64,000 nucleotides of DNA, from positions 1,302,001 to 1,366,000 of the forward strand of contig NZ_JBAWKC010000001.1 of assembly GCF_044003965.1 (NCBI RefSeq). Direction: 5' to 3'. Every line of letters starts with the position of its first letter. The stretch's first letter is position 1. The notes under the pieces were generated by a model. The model saw only the letters and a program-made list of their open reading frames with translations. It had not been told where the DNA came from and did no database searches. The DNA comes from Yeosuana aquiaggeris. Its GTDB lineage: Bacteria; Bacteroidota; Bacteroidia; Flavobacteriales; Flavobacteriaceae. Both the position numbers and the translations under genes were made by a program. This document shows, in pieces, positions 23,391 through 32,543 of the stretch.

Positions 23391-25874
23391 TTATATAAAA
23401 CCACCACCGCCAGATTTTTCATTATTATCTCTGTTTTTGCGTTGTAGCGCTCTATATTTTCCGCCACCAAATCTATATGATAAAGCTATATTCCATGTGT
23501 TACTTTCCCAATTAAATTGTCCAACTGAAGGGAAAGGTCTGTCACCGTCAAATTTAAATTTCATGGTATTAAAAATATCATTGTAATTAAAACTAAAGGT
23601 CGCTCTGTTATCTTCCAAGAAACTATATCTTAAACCTGTATTGACCATAAACATGGGTTTTCTGTTAATTTGTAAACCTTGTTCTTCTCCTCTATACATT
23701 GCAAATAAGGATAGGTTCAGTTTTTTGGTAGCTTTAAAATTATTAAATACTCTAAAATTCCATACCACATTATCAACTTCAATAGTAGATATTAAAATAT
23801 CATTTGGCGCAGCCGTTTCAATTGGCACATCCAATGACTCTACAATGCCTTTCTGCTTTCTTGAATACAAATCAAAACTGGCATTGAAGTTCCACCAATT
23901 TGTTGGTTTATAATTTGAACTTAACTCTAAACCATAAGCCGTGGTGTTATTAAAATTATCAAAACTTAAAATGCTTTTATTCAAATCTAAACGATCAATA
24001 AATAAAACTCTATTAATTTCATCCTCCACTATTCTGTAAAAAATCCCAGAAGTGATACTGCCTTTTTCTAATTTCCTGGTGTAGTTAATTTCAAAGGAAT
24101 TGGTGAATTGTGGTTGTAATTCTGGATTTCCGTAAGAAGAAATTAATGGGGTACTCCATTCTCTAATGGGGTTAACTTGTTCTAAGCCTGGTCGGTCTAC
24201 TCGGCGACTAAAACTGGCTTGATACGAGTTGTTTTCACTTGGAGAAAAGGTAAAAAAGGCAGACGGATATATTTGAAAATAATCATTTTCAAAAGGCGTT
24301 TCTTCTTTTGAACTTTCAAAAGTTTTTATACCATTAGCATTTTCGCTCACTGTTTCTGCCCTTGCTCCAACTTGAACTGTCCATTTTTCAAATGACTTAC
24401 TATAAGTGGCGTAAGCGGAATAAATATCTCTTTCGTAAGTAAAATAGGTGCTTGGCGTAGGAATGTATTCATCACCATTATTTACTATGTTATCTTGATT
24501 TTCATTTACCGAAAAGCCCGTAGAACTATAATCAATATTTGTTTCAAATAACCTTGCCTCTAAACCTACTTCTAATTTAGCTTTTTCAGATAGTGGATTT
24601 ACATAATCAATATTAGCGACTGTTTGATCTCGTTTTGTATTAACAAAATCAGAATAATTTGGTGGAAATACAATATTATAGAAATCAAAATTGGCAACTT
24701 CGTCTTGTTTAAAAGTGCTGTAATCAACTTCTACATCCAATTTCTCACCCTCTTTGTCAAATTTATGATTGAAGATACCATTATATTGTGACGATAAATT
24801 GTCATTAGAGTTATCAAATATTTGTTCTTGTAATGGTTGATTAAGATATTGAACTCCTGTTGAACCTGAACCTTTACCATCATATTTGTTTTGATTTGTA
24901 AATACCGAGAATGTGTTATTATCATTCATATAAAAATCTAGCCCAACTTTATATAAATGCGATTTATTATTGTTCCTAAAATCAAATAATTGTGCAGAGT
25001 TATCATCTAACCTTTCAATTCTTCCGTAATTCGCTGAATTCCCAATATTGTTGCCATAGTTTCCAAAAAGATTAAATTTTCCATTTCTGTAATTTAAGTC
25101 TACTGAACTATTAAAACGGGCATTGATTTCTTTGGTTAATCCTACATTGATATTACCGTTAAATCCAATATTTGTGTTTTTATGTAAGATAATATTGATG
25201 ATCCCACTCATGCCTTCAGGGTTATATTTGGCTGAAGGATTTGTTATTAATTCAATACTTTTAATGGAAGTTGATGGTATTTGTTTGAGTAATTGAGCTA
25301 CCGGGACGTTAGATAATTTACCATCAACCATAACACGCACGTTTTCATTGCCGCGCAAACTGATGTTTCCTGTTTGCTGATTGACACTCACCGATGGAAT
25401 ATTATTCATAATGTCTGAAGCTGTAGGCCCAGCGGTTGTTAAATCCTTCCCAACTGTAATTACTTTTCTATCAACTTTTTGTTGAATGGTTGAAACTTCA
25501 GCTACAACCGTAACTTCATCTAAATTGGCAAGTTCTTCCTCCAGCAAAATATCACCAAGATTAATATCATAAATGTTTTCACCAACATTAATATTTTTTG
25601 TGACAGTTTTAAAACCAATATATTGAATGGTTATGGTCACTTTGCCTTCAGGGATTTTTGTAATGTTAAAGGTCCCGTCATCCAAAGAAATACCGCCAGT
25701 TACGGTTTCATTTGCTTCATTTTTAATAATAACATTGACGTAGGGTAAAGGCTGGTGAAGTGATGCATCTATTATTTTACCAGAAATTGAACCTGTTCTG
25801 GGTTCGTTATTTAAAGGTTGAGCATTTGTAAAGGCACAACAAAATATTGCGCACAGGAGTACGAGTTTTTTCAT
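23391..25874 (-). CDS. Outer-membrane beta-barrel protein with carboxypeptidase-like domain and plug (TonB-receptor-like)
   Basis: This 827-residue protein has a signal peptide (MKKLVLLCAIFCCAFTNAQ). A CarboxypepD_reg-like domain follows at about residues 28-115 (SGKIIDASLHQPLPYVNVIIKN). A plug domain lies at about 125-230 (GPTASDIMNNIPSVSVNQQTGNISLRGNENVRVMVDG). The rest is a beta-barrel of the OMP_b-brl_3 family and ends in a glycine-rich tail. Such proteins resemble TonB-dependent receptors, but this subfamily often lacks a clear TonB box, and I do not see one. The transported substrate is unknown. The gene is divergent from the CoA-binding gene. Confidence 0.88.
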   Translation of the reverse strand: MKKLVLLCAIFCCAFTNAQPLNNEPRTGSISGKIIDASLHQPLPYVNVIIKNEANETVTGGISLDDGTFNITKIPEGKVTITIQYIGFKTVTKNINVGENIYDINLGDILLEEELANLDEVTVVAEVSTIQQKVDRKVITVGKDLTTAGPTASDIMNNIPSVSVNQQTGNISLRGNENVRVMVDGKLSNVPVAQLLKQIPSTSIKSIELITNPSAKYNPEGMSGIINIILHKNTNIGFNGNINVGLTKEINARFNSSVDLNYRNGKFNLFGNYGNNIGNSANYGRIERLDDNSAQLFDFRNNNKSHLYKVGLDFYMNDNNTFSVFTNQNKYDGKGSGSTGVQYLNQPLQEQIFDNSNDNLSSQYNGIFNHKFDKEGEKLDVEVDYSTFKQDEVANFDFYNIVFPPNYSDFVNTKRDQTVANIDYVNPLSEKAKLEVGLEARLFETNIDYSSTGFSVNENQDNIVNNGDEYIPTPSTYFTYERDIYSAYATYSKSFEKWTVQVGARAETVSENANGIKTFESSKEETPFENDYFQIYPSAFFTFSPSENNSYQASFSRRVDRPGLEQVNPIREWSTPLISSYGNPELQPQFTNSFEINYTRKLEKGSITSGIFYRIVEDEINRVLFIDRLDLNKSILSFDNFNNTTAYGLELSSNYKPTNWWNFNASFDLYSRKQKGIVESLDVPIETAAPNDILISTIEVDNVVWNFRVFNNFKATKKLNLSLFAMYRGEEQGLQINRKPMFMVNTGLRYSFLEDNRATFSFNYNDIFNTMKFKFDGDRPFPSVGQFNWESNTWNIALSYRFGGGKYRALQRKNRDNNEKSGGGGFI

Positions 25875-25989
25875 TTTTTGATTGATTTGATGTTTAATAA
25901 TTAACTAGAACTGATTAGGTTCTTTAATTAGAGACGACTAATTTTGATAGTTGTTACTCTAATTCGAATCGTTAACAATATTTTAACAA

Positions 25990-26352
25990 ATGAATAAAAA
26001 AACATTAGTTTTAGGAGTCTCTTTAAAACCAGACAGATATTCTTACCTAGCTGTGCAAAGGCTCGTCAATCATCAATTTGAAGTCGTTGCTTTTGGATTG
26101 AAGTCTGGAGTAGTTGCCGGCATTCCTATTGATACCACTTTAAAATTTTATAAAAATATTCATACGGTAACTTTGTATGTAAACCCTAAAGCACAACAAT
26201 TTTACTATGATTATATCGTTTCACTCAAACCCAAGAGAGTTATTTTTAATCCTGGAACAGAGAATTCGGAATTTTATGCCATTTTAACAGCTAATCATAT
26301 TTCTTACGAAGTGGCTTGTACTTTAGTTTTGCTTTCTATTAATCAATATTAA
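25990..26352 (+). CDS. CoA-binding domain protein (CoA_binding_2, YccU-like)
   Basis: This 120-residue single-domain protein is of the CoA-binding Rossmann-fold type. It begins KTLVLGVSLKPDRYSYLAVQRLVNH and continues with the typical YVNPKAQQFYYDYIVSLKPKRVIFNPGTEN. The cysteine near the end (EVACTLVLL) is in the usual place. These proteins bind CoA; their reaction is not known. The last 30 bases overlap the 3' end of the symporter gene on the other strand, so the two transcripts overlap tail to tail. Confidence 0.87.
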   Translation: MNKKTLVLGVSLKPDRYSYLAVQRLVNHQFEVVAFGLKSGVVAGIPIDTTLKFYKNIHTVTLYVNPKAQQFYYDYIVSLKPKRVIFNPGTENSEFYAILTANHISYEVACTLVLLSINQY

Positions 26353-27765
26353 TCCTAAGAAAGTCAAAAGGCCGTTTAAGATTAAAATAAAAAAACCAAA
26401 CTCAAAACCAAACCATTTGATGCTGTTTACACTAATGAAATAGGACAAAATAGGTGAGAGTATGGCAACTATTGGAACTAGTTTGTCCTTAACTTTTAAT
26501 TTAGTAAAGAGCCCAAACGCATATAAGCCAAGTAAAGGGCCATAAGTATAACCTGCAAACACAAATAATTTCGCGATGACACTTTCATCTTTTATGAGAT
26601 ATTTAAATGAGATTATTACAAGAATTAAAATGAGTGAAATGAACACGTGAATTCTTTTTCTAATACTTACTTGCTTTTGAGGGTTATATTTTTTTTCAAT
26701 ATTCAAAATATCTATGCTAAAAGAAGTAGTTAGAGCTGTTAAAGCACTGTCTGCACTACTATAAGCGGCGGCTATCAGCCCAATAATAAAAAACGATAAG
26801 ACGCCAATGCCTAAGTGATTTTTTGCCAAAATCGGAAATAAATCATCTTTATGGGCATCTATGCCATTTTGCTGTGCATAAACAGTTAAAAGAAGGCCTA
26901 AACTTAAAAAGATAAAATTCACAATAGTAAGCACAATAGTAAACCAAAACATGTTTTTTTGAGCATCTTTAAGCGATTTACAGGTTAAGTTTTTTTGCAT
27001 CATGTCCTGATCTAAACCTGTCATAACAATCGCTATAAAAGCACCAGAAATAAATTGTTTCCAAAAATAATTGCCTGCTTTATAATCGTCAAAAAAGAAG
27101 GTTTTAGATAAATCACTATCTAAAATATAACTTAATAAGTTGCCATTGCTTATACCTAAATCAGTGCTCACAAAATATATGGTAACACCAACGGCAACTA
27201 ACATAAAAAGAGTTTGTAAAGTATCAGTCCATATAATGGTTTTTATGCCAGATTTAAATGTATACAACCAAATGAGTAATATGGTAATTGTCACGGTTTG
27301 CCAAAAAGAAATTCCTATTTCATCAAAGATGATTATTTGCAAAACATTTGCTACTAAATATAATCTGAAACTGGCTCCTACAACTCTGGAAATTAAAAAA
27401 AAGGAGGCACCTGTTTTATATGAAAAGGTTCCAAAACGTTCTTCTAAATAAGTGTAAATTGAGGTTAGATTTAGTTTATAGTATAATGGTAATAAAACAG
27501 TTCCTATAACCAAATAACCCACAACATAGCCAAGAACTACTTGCATATAGCTGAATTGGGAAGCTTCAATCCATCCAGGTACAGAGATAAAAGTAACCCC
27601 TGATAAAGACGCGCCAATCATACCAAAGGCCACAACGTACCATGGCGCTTGTTTGTTCGCTTTGAAAAAGGAATCATTGTCTGATTTTTTTCCCGTAAAA
27701 TAGGATATTGTAATAAGTACAAAGAAATATGAAGCTATCAGTGAAAGAATGTATATTGAGGTCAT
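26323..27765 (-). CDS. Sodium:solute symporter
   Basis: This integral membrane protein of about 480 residues belongs to the sodium:solute symporter (SSS) family, with about 13 hydrophobic segments. The conserved core includes SYFTGKKSDNDSFFKANKQAPWYVVAFGMIGASLSGVTFISVPG near the start and GLIAAAYSSADSALTALTTSFSID in the second half. The substrate is unknown. The frame opens earlier at 27807, but relatives usually begin about where MTSIYILSLIASYFF starts, so the ATG at 27765 is chosen. Its 3' end overlaps the CoA-binding gene by 30 bases. Confidence 0.88.
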   Translation of the reverse strand: MTSIYILSLIASYFFVLITISYFTGKKSDNDSFFKANKQAPWYVVAFGMIGASLSGVTFISVPGWIEASQFSYMQVVLGYVVGYLVIGTVLLPLYYKLNLTSIYTYLEERFGTFSYKTGASFFLISRVVGASFRLYLVANVLQIIIFDEIGISFWQTVTITILLIWLYTFKSGIKTIIWTDTLQTLFMLVAVGVTIYFVSTDLGISNGNLLSYILDSDLSKTFFFDDYKAGNYFWKQFISGAFIAIVMTGLDQDMMQKNLTCKSLKDAQKNMFWFTIVLTIVNFIFLSLGLLLTVYAQQNGIDAHKDDLFPILAKNHLGIGVLSFFIIGLIAAAYSSADSALTALTTSFSIDILNIEKKYNPQKQVSIRKRIHVFISLILILVIISFKYLIKDESVIAKLFVFAGYTYGPLLGLYAFGLFTKLKVKDKLVPIVAILSPILSYFISVNSIKWFGFEFGFFILILNGLLTFLGLILINRKQN

Positions 27766-27902
27766 GTAAAAATATTCTTTGCTCAAATTACTAATTAAAT
27801 AATTCATTTTCCAAATGTGCTGCTGTATAATATAATTTTTTATTTTAATTAATAATAATTATACTTTTAGACAGTTTGTATTAAAATTGTAAATTCGCAG
27901 CC

Positions 27903-28520
27903 ATGGAATTCTCCTCAAAATTATTAGAACGAGCAGTAAATGAAATGTCTCAACTTCCTGGGATTGGTAAGCGAACGGCTTTGCGTTTAGTATTGCATAT
28001 GCTAAAACAGCCTAAAGAGCATACGGTGTCTTTATCACTGGCACTGCAGTCCATGAGAGCCAACATAAAATTTTGTAAATCATGTAATAATATTAGTGAT
28101 GTAGAGCTTTGTGAAATTTGTTCAAATCCAAATAGAAATGAAGAAATTGTATGCGTAGTTGAAGATATAAGAGATGTCATGGCTATTGAAAATACGAGTT
28201 CATTCAAAGGCTTGTACCATGTGTTAGGCGGTAAAATTTCACCAATGGATGGGATTGGCCCTCATGATTTAAATATTGAGTCGCTTGTAAAAAAGGTGAA
28301 GGAAGGCAGTATTAAAGAACTTATTTTTGCATTAAGTTCTACAATGGAAGGTGATACCACCAATTTTTATATTTTTAAGCAAATTCAGGATTGTGATATA
28401 ATTATTTCAACAATTGCTCGAGGAATTTCAGTTGGGGATGAGTTAGAATATGCCGATGAAGTTACTTTAGGACGAAGTATTTTAAACAGAATTCCTTTTG
28501 AAATCAATTTAAAAATGTAA
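27903..28520 (+). CDS. recR: Recombination protein RecR
   Basis: RecR acts with RecF and RecO in recombinational DNA repair. The 205 residues show the family layout: the helix-hairpin-helix LPGIGKRTALRLVLHM near residue 18, the four-cysteine zinc motif CKSC...CEIC, and the Toprim domain starting with VCVVEDIRDVMAIE. YHVLGGKISPMDGIGP follows. A near-consensus -7 element (TAAATTCG, 27890-27897) ends six bases before the ATG, so the leader is very short. The glycosyltransferase gene starts seven bases after the stop and is probably cotranscribed. Confidence 0.97.
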   Translation: MEFSSKLLERAVNEMSQLPGIGKRTALRLVLHMLKQPKEHTVSLSLALQSMRANIKFCKSCNNISDVELCEICSNPNRNEEIVCVVEDIRDVMAIENTSSFKGLYHVLGGKISPMDGIGPHDLNIESLVKKVKEGSIKELIFALSSTMEGDTTNFYIFKQIQDCDIIISTIARGISVGDELEYADEVTLGRSILNRIPFEINLKM

Positions 28521-28527
28521 CTATCAT

Positions 28528-29628
28528 TTGAAACTTTCAGTTGTCATCTTGAATTATAATGTGCGTTACTTTTTAGAGTTATGTTTAAAAAGTGTAAATG
28601 AAGCTATCAAGAACCTGGAGGCCGAAATTATTGTTGTTGATAATAATTCAGAAGATGAGAGTTGCGAAATGATTCGCAAAAATTTTCCCAATGTGATTCT
28701 TATTGAAAATAAGGAGAATTTTGGTTTTTCAAAGGGAAACAATATAGGTGTTGCAAAATCAAAGGGAGAATACATCTGCATTTTAAATCCTGATACGGTA
28801 GTTCCAGAAGATATTTTTGAATCGCTTCTAGACTTTATAAGTAATAAAACCAATGCTGGTATTGTAGGTTGTAAATTGATTAATGGAAGAGGTGATTTTT
28901 TACCTGAAAGTAAGCGAAATATTCCTTTTGTGAAAGCAGCTTTTAAGAAGATGTTGGGCAATCCAAAAGAATATTATGCAAATCATTTAGACGAAAATGA
29001 AACAGGAAAGGTAGATGTATTAGTTGGTGCTTTTATGCTGATAAAACGAGAAGTCTATCACGGTGTTGGCGGATTTGATGAAGATTATTTCATGTATGGT
29101 GAAGATATTGATTTATCATATAAAGTTATAAAAGCGGGCTATGATAATTATTATTATGGTGTATCAAAAGTTATTCATTTTAAAGGAGAAAGCACTTTAA
29201 GAGATCAGCTTTATGCAAAACGATTTTATGGTGCCATGCAGATTTTTTACAGAAAACACTTCAAAAAAAATATTGTTTTTAGTTTTTTGGTAGGCTTAGG
29301 TATTCGAGTGGTTTATTTATTTAGAAAGATACCTGTTGTTAATAAAAAATCAATTGATCGATATTTTTTTATTTCAGATAAAATGAATCAGGACCTGCAA
29401 AAAGTATTAAAAACAGAACTCCTGTTGAAATGTAACTTAAATGAATTTATTCCAAATAATACTGAAATTATTTTTGATGCCAATGTGCTTACTTACAAAG
29501 AAATGATAGTTTTTTTTGAAGAAACTAAAAAAAACCCACTGGTTACCTTTAAAATATTACCAAAAGATTCTAAATTTATAATAGGAAGTGATAACGCAAT
29601 ATATAGAGGTGAAATTTTAAGATTTTAA
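28528..29628 (+). CDS. Family 2 glycosyltransferase with C-terminal extension
   Basis: This 366-residue protein has a GT-A domain over about residues 1-240: LSVVILNYNVRYFLELCLKSV, IVVDNNSEDES, ILNPDTVVP, and GGFDEDYFMYGEDIDLSYKVIKAGY. This is the rhamnosyltransferase-like (WbbL) subgroup. The C-terminal 120 residues contain one hydrophobic stretch (about 253-268) and a region without recognised domain. It may transfer sugars to surface polysaccharide. It begins with ATC-TTG-rich DNA seven bases after recR; the start at 28528 is TTG (second codon AAA), since no ATG fits. Confidence 0.85.
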   Translation: MKLSVVILNYNVRYFLELCLKSVNEAIKNLEAEIIVVDNNSEDESCEMIRKNFPNVILIENKENFGFSKGNNIGVAKSKGEYICILNPDTVVPEDIFESLLDFISNKTNAGIVGCKLINGRGDFLPESKRNIPFVKAAFKKMLGNPKEYYANHLDENETGKVDVLVGAFMLIKREVYHGVGGFDEDYFMYGEDIDLSYKVIKAGYDNYYYGVSKVIHFKGESTLRDQLYAKRFYGAMQIFYRKHFKKNIVFSFLVGLGIRVVYLFRKIPVVNKKSIDRYFFISDKMNQDLQKVLKTELLLKCNLNEFIPNNTEIIFDANVLTYKEMIVFFEETKKNPLVTFKILPKDSKFIIGSDNAIYRGEILRF

Positions 29629-29672
29629 AAGATTTTACTACAAATAATTTAAAAAAATTGATCATTTTTAAT

Positions 29673-29680
29673 TAATTTTG
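29673..29680 (+). promoter_or_regulatory. -7 promoter element of the E2 gene
   Basis: TAATTTTG, followed by C, matches TAnnTTTG and ends 37 bases before the ATG at 29718. Confidence 0.6.
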
Positions 29681-29717
29681 CAAACTAATATTAAAAAACG
29701 AGGATTACATTATCGAT

Positions 29718-31040
29718 ATGGCAAGATTTGAACTTAGATTACCAAAAATGGGAGAAAGTGTTGCAGAAGCAACAATCACCTCATGGTTAAAAGAAGTTGG
29801 AGATACTATTGAGCTTGATGAAGCAGTGCTTGAGATAGCCACTGATAAGGTTGATAGTGAAGTGCCAAGTGAAGTTGATGGCGTTTTAGTGGAAAAGTTT
29901 TTTAATGTAGATGATGTTGTTCAAGTTGGTCAGGTAGTGGCTATTATTGAAACAGACGACGAAGATTCTGAGGTTTTTACACCAGAAACAGAAATTGAAG
30001 AGGGTTCTTTAGAGGCAGCTGATATAGTAGAAAAAACAGTGGCTTCGGCGCAAGAAACGGTAGCTCCTATAATTTCAAATGAGGATCGTTTTTATTCACC
30101 GTTAGTTAAAAATATCGCAAAACAAGAAGGTGTTTCACAATCTGAATTAGATACGATTAAAGGGACAGGAAAGGACGGCAGAGTCACAAAAAATGATATT
30201 TTAGATTATATTGATAATAAAGGTGTAGCAAAAACTGTTAGTGCACCTGTTCAAAAGGATCCCGTGCAACCAGTAGTAACAAATGTTGTGCAGACGCCAA
30301 AAGTTGAAAAGACTCCAATTGTGTCAAGCGTTGACGATGAAATTATTGAAATGACCAGAATGGGTAAAATTATTGCACATCATATGGTTGAGTCCGTTCA
30401 GACCTCTGCGCATGTTCAAAGTTTTATTGAGGCTGATGTTACTAAAATTTGGAATTGGAGAAATAAAGTAAAAGATAGTTTTGCGAAACGTGAAGGTGAA
30501 AATTTAACATTCACCCCAATTTTTATGGAGGCCATTGCAAAGGCGCTTCGAGATTATCCTATGATGAATATTTCTGTTCAAGGGGATACCATTATAAAAA
30601 AGAAACATATCAACCTTGGCATGGCAGCGGCGTTGGCTGATGGTAATTTAATTGTGCCAGTTATAAAAGATGCTGATCAATTAAATTTGGTTGGTATGAC
30701 TAAAAAAGTTAATGATTTAGCCAATAGAGCGCGTTTAAATCAGCTAAAGCCAGATGATATCCAAGGAGGAACTTATACAGTGACTAACGTTGGTACTTTT
30801 GGAAGTATTATGGGAACTCCTATCATTAATCAACCTCAAGTCGGAATTTTAGCACTTGGTGCTATTAGAAAAGTTCCGGCAGTGATTGAAACTTCGGAAG
30901 GAGATTTTATCGGGATTCGATATAAAATGTTTTTATCCCATTCTTATGATCATCGTGTGGTTAATGGGGCGCTTGGAGGTCAATTTGTGAAAGCCGTAAA
31001 AGATTATTTAGAGGCCTGGGATAGTAATAGAGAGGTTTAA
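29718..31040 (+). CDS. Dihydrolipoamide acyltransferase (E2) of a 2-oxo acid dehydrogenase complex
   Basis: This 440-residue protein has an N-terminal lipoyl domain (lipoyl Lys44 in ATDKVDSEVP). A linker and peripheral-subunit binding domain follow (SPLVKNIAKQEGVSQSELDTIKGTGKDGRVTKNDILDYI, about 128-166). The catalytic trimeric core runs from about residue 210. The active-site region reads SYDHRVVNGALGG: His412 is present, but the usual Asp of HxxxDG is Asn416. The sequence type is closest to branched-chain 2-oxoacid E2. No E1 or E3 gene lies alongside. A terminator follows the stop. Confidence 0.92.
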   Translation: MARFELRLPKMGESVAEATITSWLKEVGDTIELDEAVLEIATDKVDSEVPSEVDGVLVEKFFNVDDVVQVGQVVAIIETDDEDSEVFTPETEIEEGSLEAADIVEKTVASAQETVAPIISNEDRFYSPLVKNIAKQEGVSQSELDTIKGTGKDGRVTKNDILDYIDNKGVAKTVSAPVQKDPVQPVVTNVVQTPKVEKTPIVSSVDDEIIEMTRMGKIIAHHMVESVQTSAHVQSFIEADVTKIWNWRNKVKDSFAKREGENLTFTPIFMEAIAKALRDYPMMNISVQGDTIIKKKHINLGMAAALADGNLIVPVIKDADQLNLVGMTKKVNDLANRARLNQLKPDDIQGGTYTVTNVGTFGSIMGTPIINQPQVGILALGAIRKVPAVIETSEGDFIGIRYKMFLSHSYDHRVVNGALGGQFVKAVKDYLEAWDSNREV

Positions 31041-31061
31041 AAAACAAAACAAACTATATTC

Positions 31062-31092
31062 AAAAACCTAACCTCAAAACGGTTAGGTTTTC
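31062..31092 (+). terminator. Terminator of the E2 gene, abutting the next promoter
   Basis: AAAACCTAACC (31063-31073) pairs with GGTTAGGTTTT (31081-31091). The T-rich tail runs directly into the -7 element TATTTTTG at 31093-31100 of the exonuclease operon. Confidence 0.85.
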
Positions 31093-31100
31093 TATTTTTG
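31093..31100 (+). promoter_or_regulatory. -7 promoter element of the exonuclease-cinA operon
   Basis: TATTTTTG matches TAnnTTTG and lies 37 bases before the ATG at 31137, immediately after the E2 terminator stem. Confidence 0.6.
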
Positions 31101-31136
31101 TAAAACAAGATTTTAATATTTAAAGATAATTACTTA

Positions 31137-31913
31137 ATGAATCTTAATCTAACCAAACCCATTTGTTTTTTTGATCTTGAAACTACAGGTGTTAATATCT
31201 CTAAAGATCGCATTGTTGAAATCTCCATTTTAAAAGTTTTTCCTAACGGAAAAGAGGATAGTAAAACGTGGTTGGTAAATCCTGAAATGCCTATTCCTAA
31301 AGAGGTTATAGCTATTCATGGCATTACTGATGCAGATGTTGCTGATAAACCGACTTTTAAAGAATTAGCCAAAGAAATTTATAATATGATTAAAGATTCA
31401 GATTTAGGAGGTTTTAACTCCAATAAATTTGATATTCCTTTATTGGCGGAAGAAATGTTGCGTGCTGATATTGATTTTGATATGAAGAATCGGGTGGCTG
31501 TTGATGTTCAAACTATTTTTCATAAAATGGAGCAGCGTACCTTAAGTGCCGCCTATAAGTTTTATTGTAATGAAGAATTAGAAGGCGCCCATGGAGCAGA
31601 GGCAGATACAAGAGCCACTTTTGAAGTGCTAAAGGCCCAAATTGCCAAGTACGATGAAATAGAAAATGACACCAAGTTTTTGGCAGAATTTAGTTCAAGA
31701 AAGCAATTTGCAGATTTTGCAGGATTTATTGCATATAACAAAAAAGGTGAAGAATGTTTTTCTTTTGGAAAACATAAAGGAAAATTAGTAACTGAAGTTT
31801 TAGAAACCGAACCTGGATATTTTGGTTGGTTGTTAAATGCCGATTTTCCATTGTATACAAAGAAGGTTTTGACTGCTATCAAGTTGAGAAACTTTAATAA
31901 TAAATTAGGATAA
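31137..31913 (+). CDS. 3'-5' exonuclease (DnaQ-like) with C-terminal DUF3820-like domain
   Basis: This 258-residue protein has a DEDDh-type exonuclease domain over residues 1-170. Exo I is FFDLETTGVNISKDRIVEIS. Exo II is in LGGFNSNKFDIPLLAEEM. Exo III is HGAEADTRATFEVL. The last 50 residues (CFSFGKHKGKLVTEVLETEPGYFGWLL) resemble the small DUF3820 domain, which also occurs as a stand-alone gene at 49314. It is the first gene of a compact operon with FAH-family, Hpt and cinA genes. DNA or RNA degradation is likely, but the substrate is not known. Confidence 0.9.
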   Translation: MNLNLTKPICFFDLETTGVNISKDRIVEISILKVFPNGKEDSKTWLVNPEMPIPKEVIAIHGITDADVADKPTFKELAKEIYNMIKDSDLGGFNSNKFDIPLLAEEMLRADIDFDMKNRVAVDVQTIFHKMEQRTLSAAYKFYCNEELEGAHGAEADTRATFEVLKAQIAKYDEIENDTKFLAEFSSRKQFADFAGFIAYNKKGEECFSFGKHKGKLVTEVLETEPGYFGWLLNADFPLYTKKVLTAIKLRNFNNKLG

Positions 31914-31931
31914 AATTAAAGCCTTTAACAA

Positions 31932-32543
31932 ATGAAACTTATTTGCATAGGAAGAAATTATACGGAGCATATTAAAGAGTTGGAAAACGAAAAACCAACA
32001 GACCCTGTTATTTTTTTAAAGCCAGATACTGCAATTTTAGTTAAAAAGCAGCCTTTTTTTATTCCGGATTTTTCAAATGATGTGCATCATGAGGTAGAAA
32101 TTTTGGTAAAAATCAATAAAGTAGGAAAATATATTGATAAAAAATTTGCTCACAAATATTATGATGAAATTGGATTGGGAATTGATTTTACTGCTCGAGA
32201 TGTACAAAATAAATTAAAGGAAAAGGGTTTGCCTTGGGAAAAAGCTAAAGCGTTTGATGGGGCTGCTGTTATTGGTAATTGGATTCCTGTAAGTGACATT
32301 CAAGATGTTAATAATATCAATTTCTCTTTACAAAAGAATGATGACATAGTGCAGAAAGGGAATACAAGCCATATGCTTTGGAAAATTGACGAAATAATAG
32401 AATATGTCTCAAAATATTTTACTTTAAAGATTGGAGATATTATCTTTACAGGAACTCCGGCAGGAGTGGGCAAAGTAATTGCAAATGATAAACTTATAGG
32501 ATTTTTAGAAAATAATCAGATGTTTTCAATAACAGTAAAATAA
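31932..32543 (+). CDS. Fumarylacetoacetate hydrolase family protein
   Basis: This 203-residue protein is of the short FAH type. The metal-binding residues lie in HHEVEILVKI, which supplies the two Glu ligands, with IGLGIDFTARD following. The C-terminal core is GDIIFTGTPAGVG. Family members are decarboxylases or hydrolases of oxo acids such as oxaloacetate (FAHD1-like). No aromatic degradation genes are nearby, so a housekeeping oxaloacetate or acylpyruvate activity is more likely than homogentisate breakdown. It lies 18 bases after the exonuclease gene, and the Hpt gene begins directly after its stop. Confidence 0.9.
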   Translation: MKLICIGRNYTEHIKELENEKPTDPVIFLKPDTAILVKKQPFFIPDFSNDVHHEVEILVKINKVGKYIDKKFAHKYYDEIGLGIDFTARDVQNKLKEKGLPWEKAKAFDGAAVIGNWIPVSDIQDVNNINFSLQKNDDIVQKGNTSHMLWKIDEIIEYVSKYFTLKIGDIIFTGTPAGVGKVIANDKLIGFLENNQMFSITVK

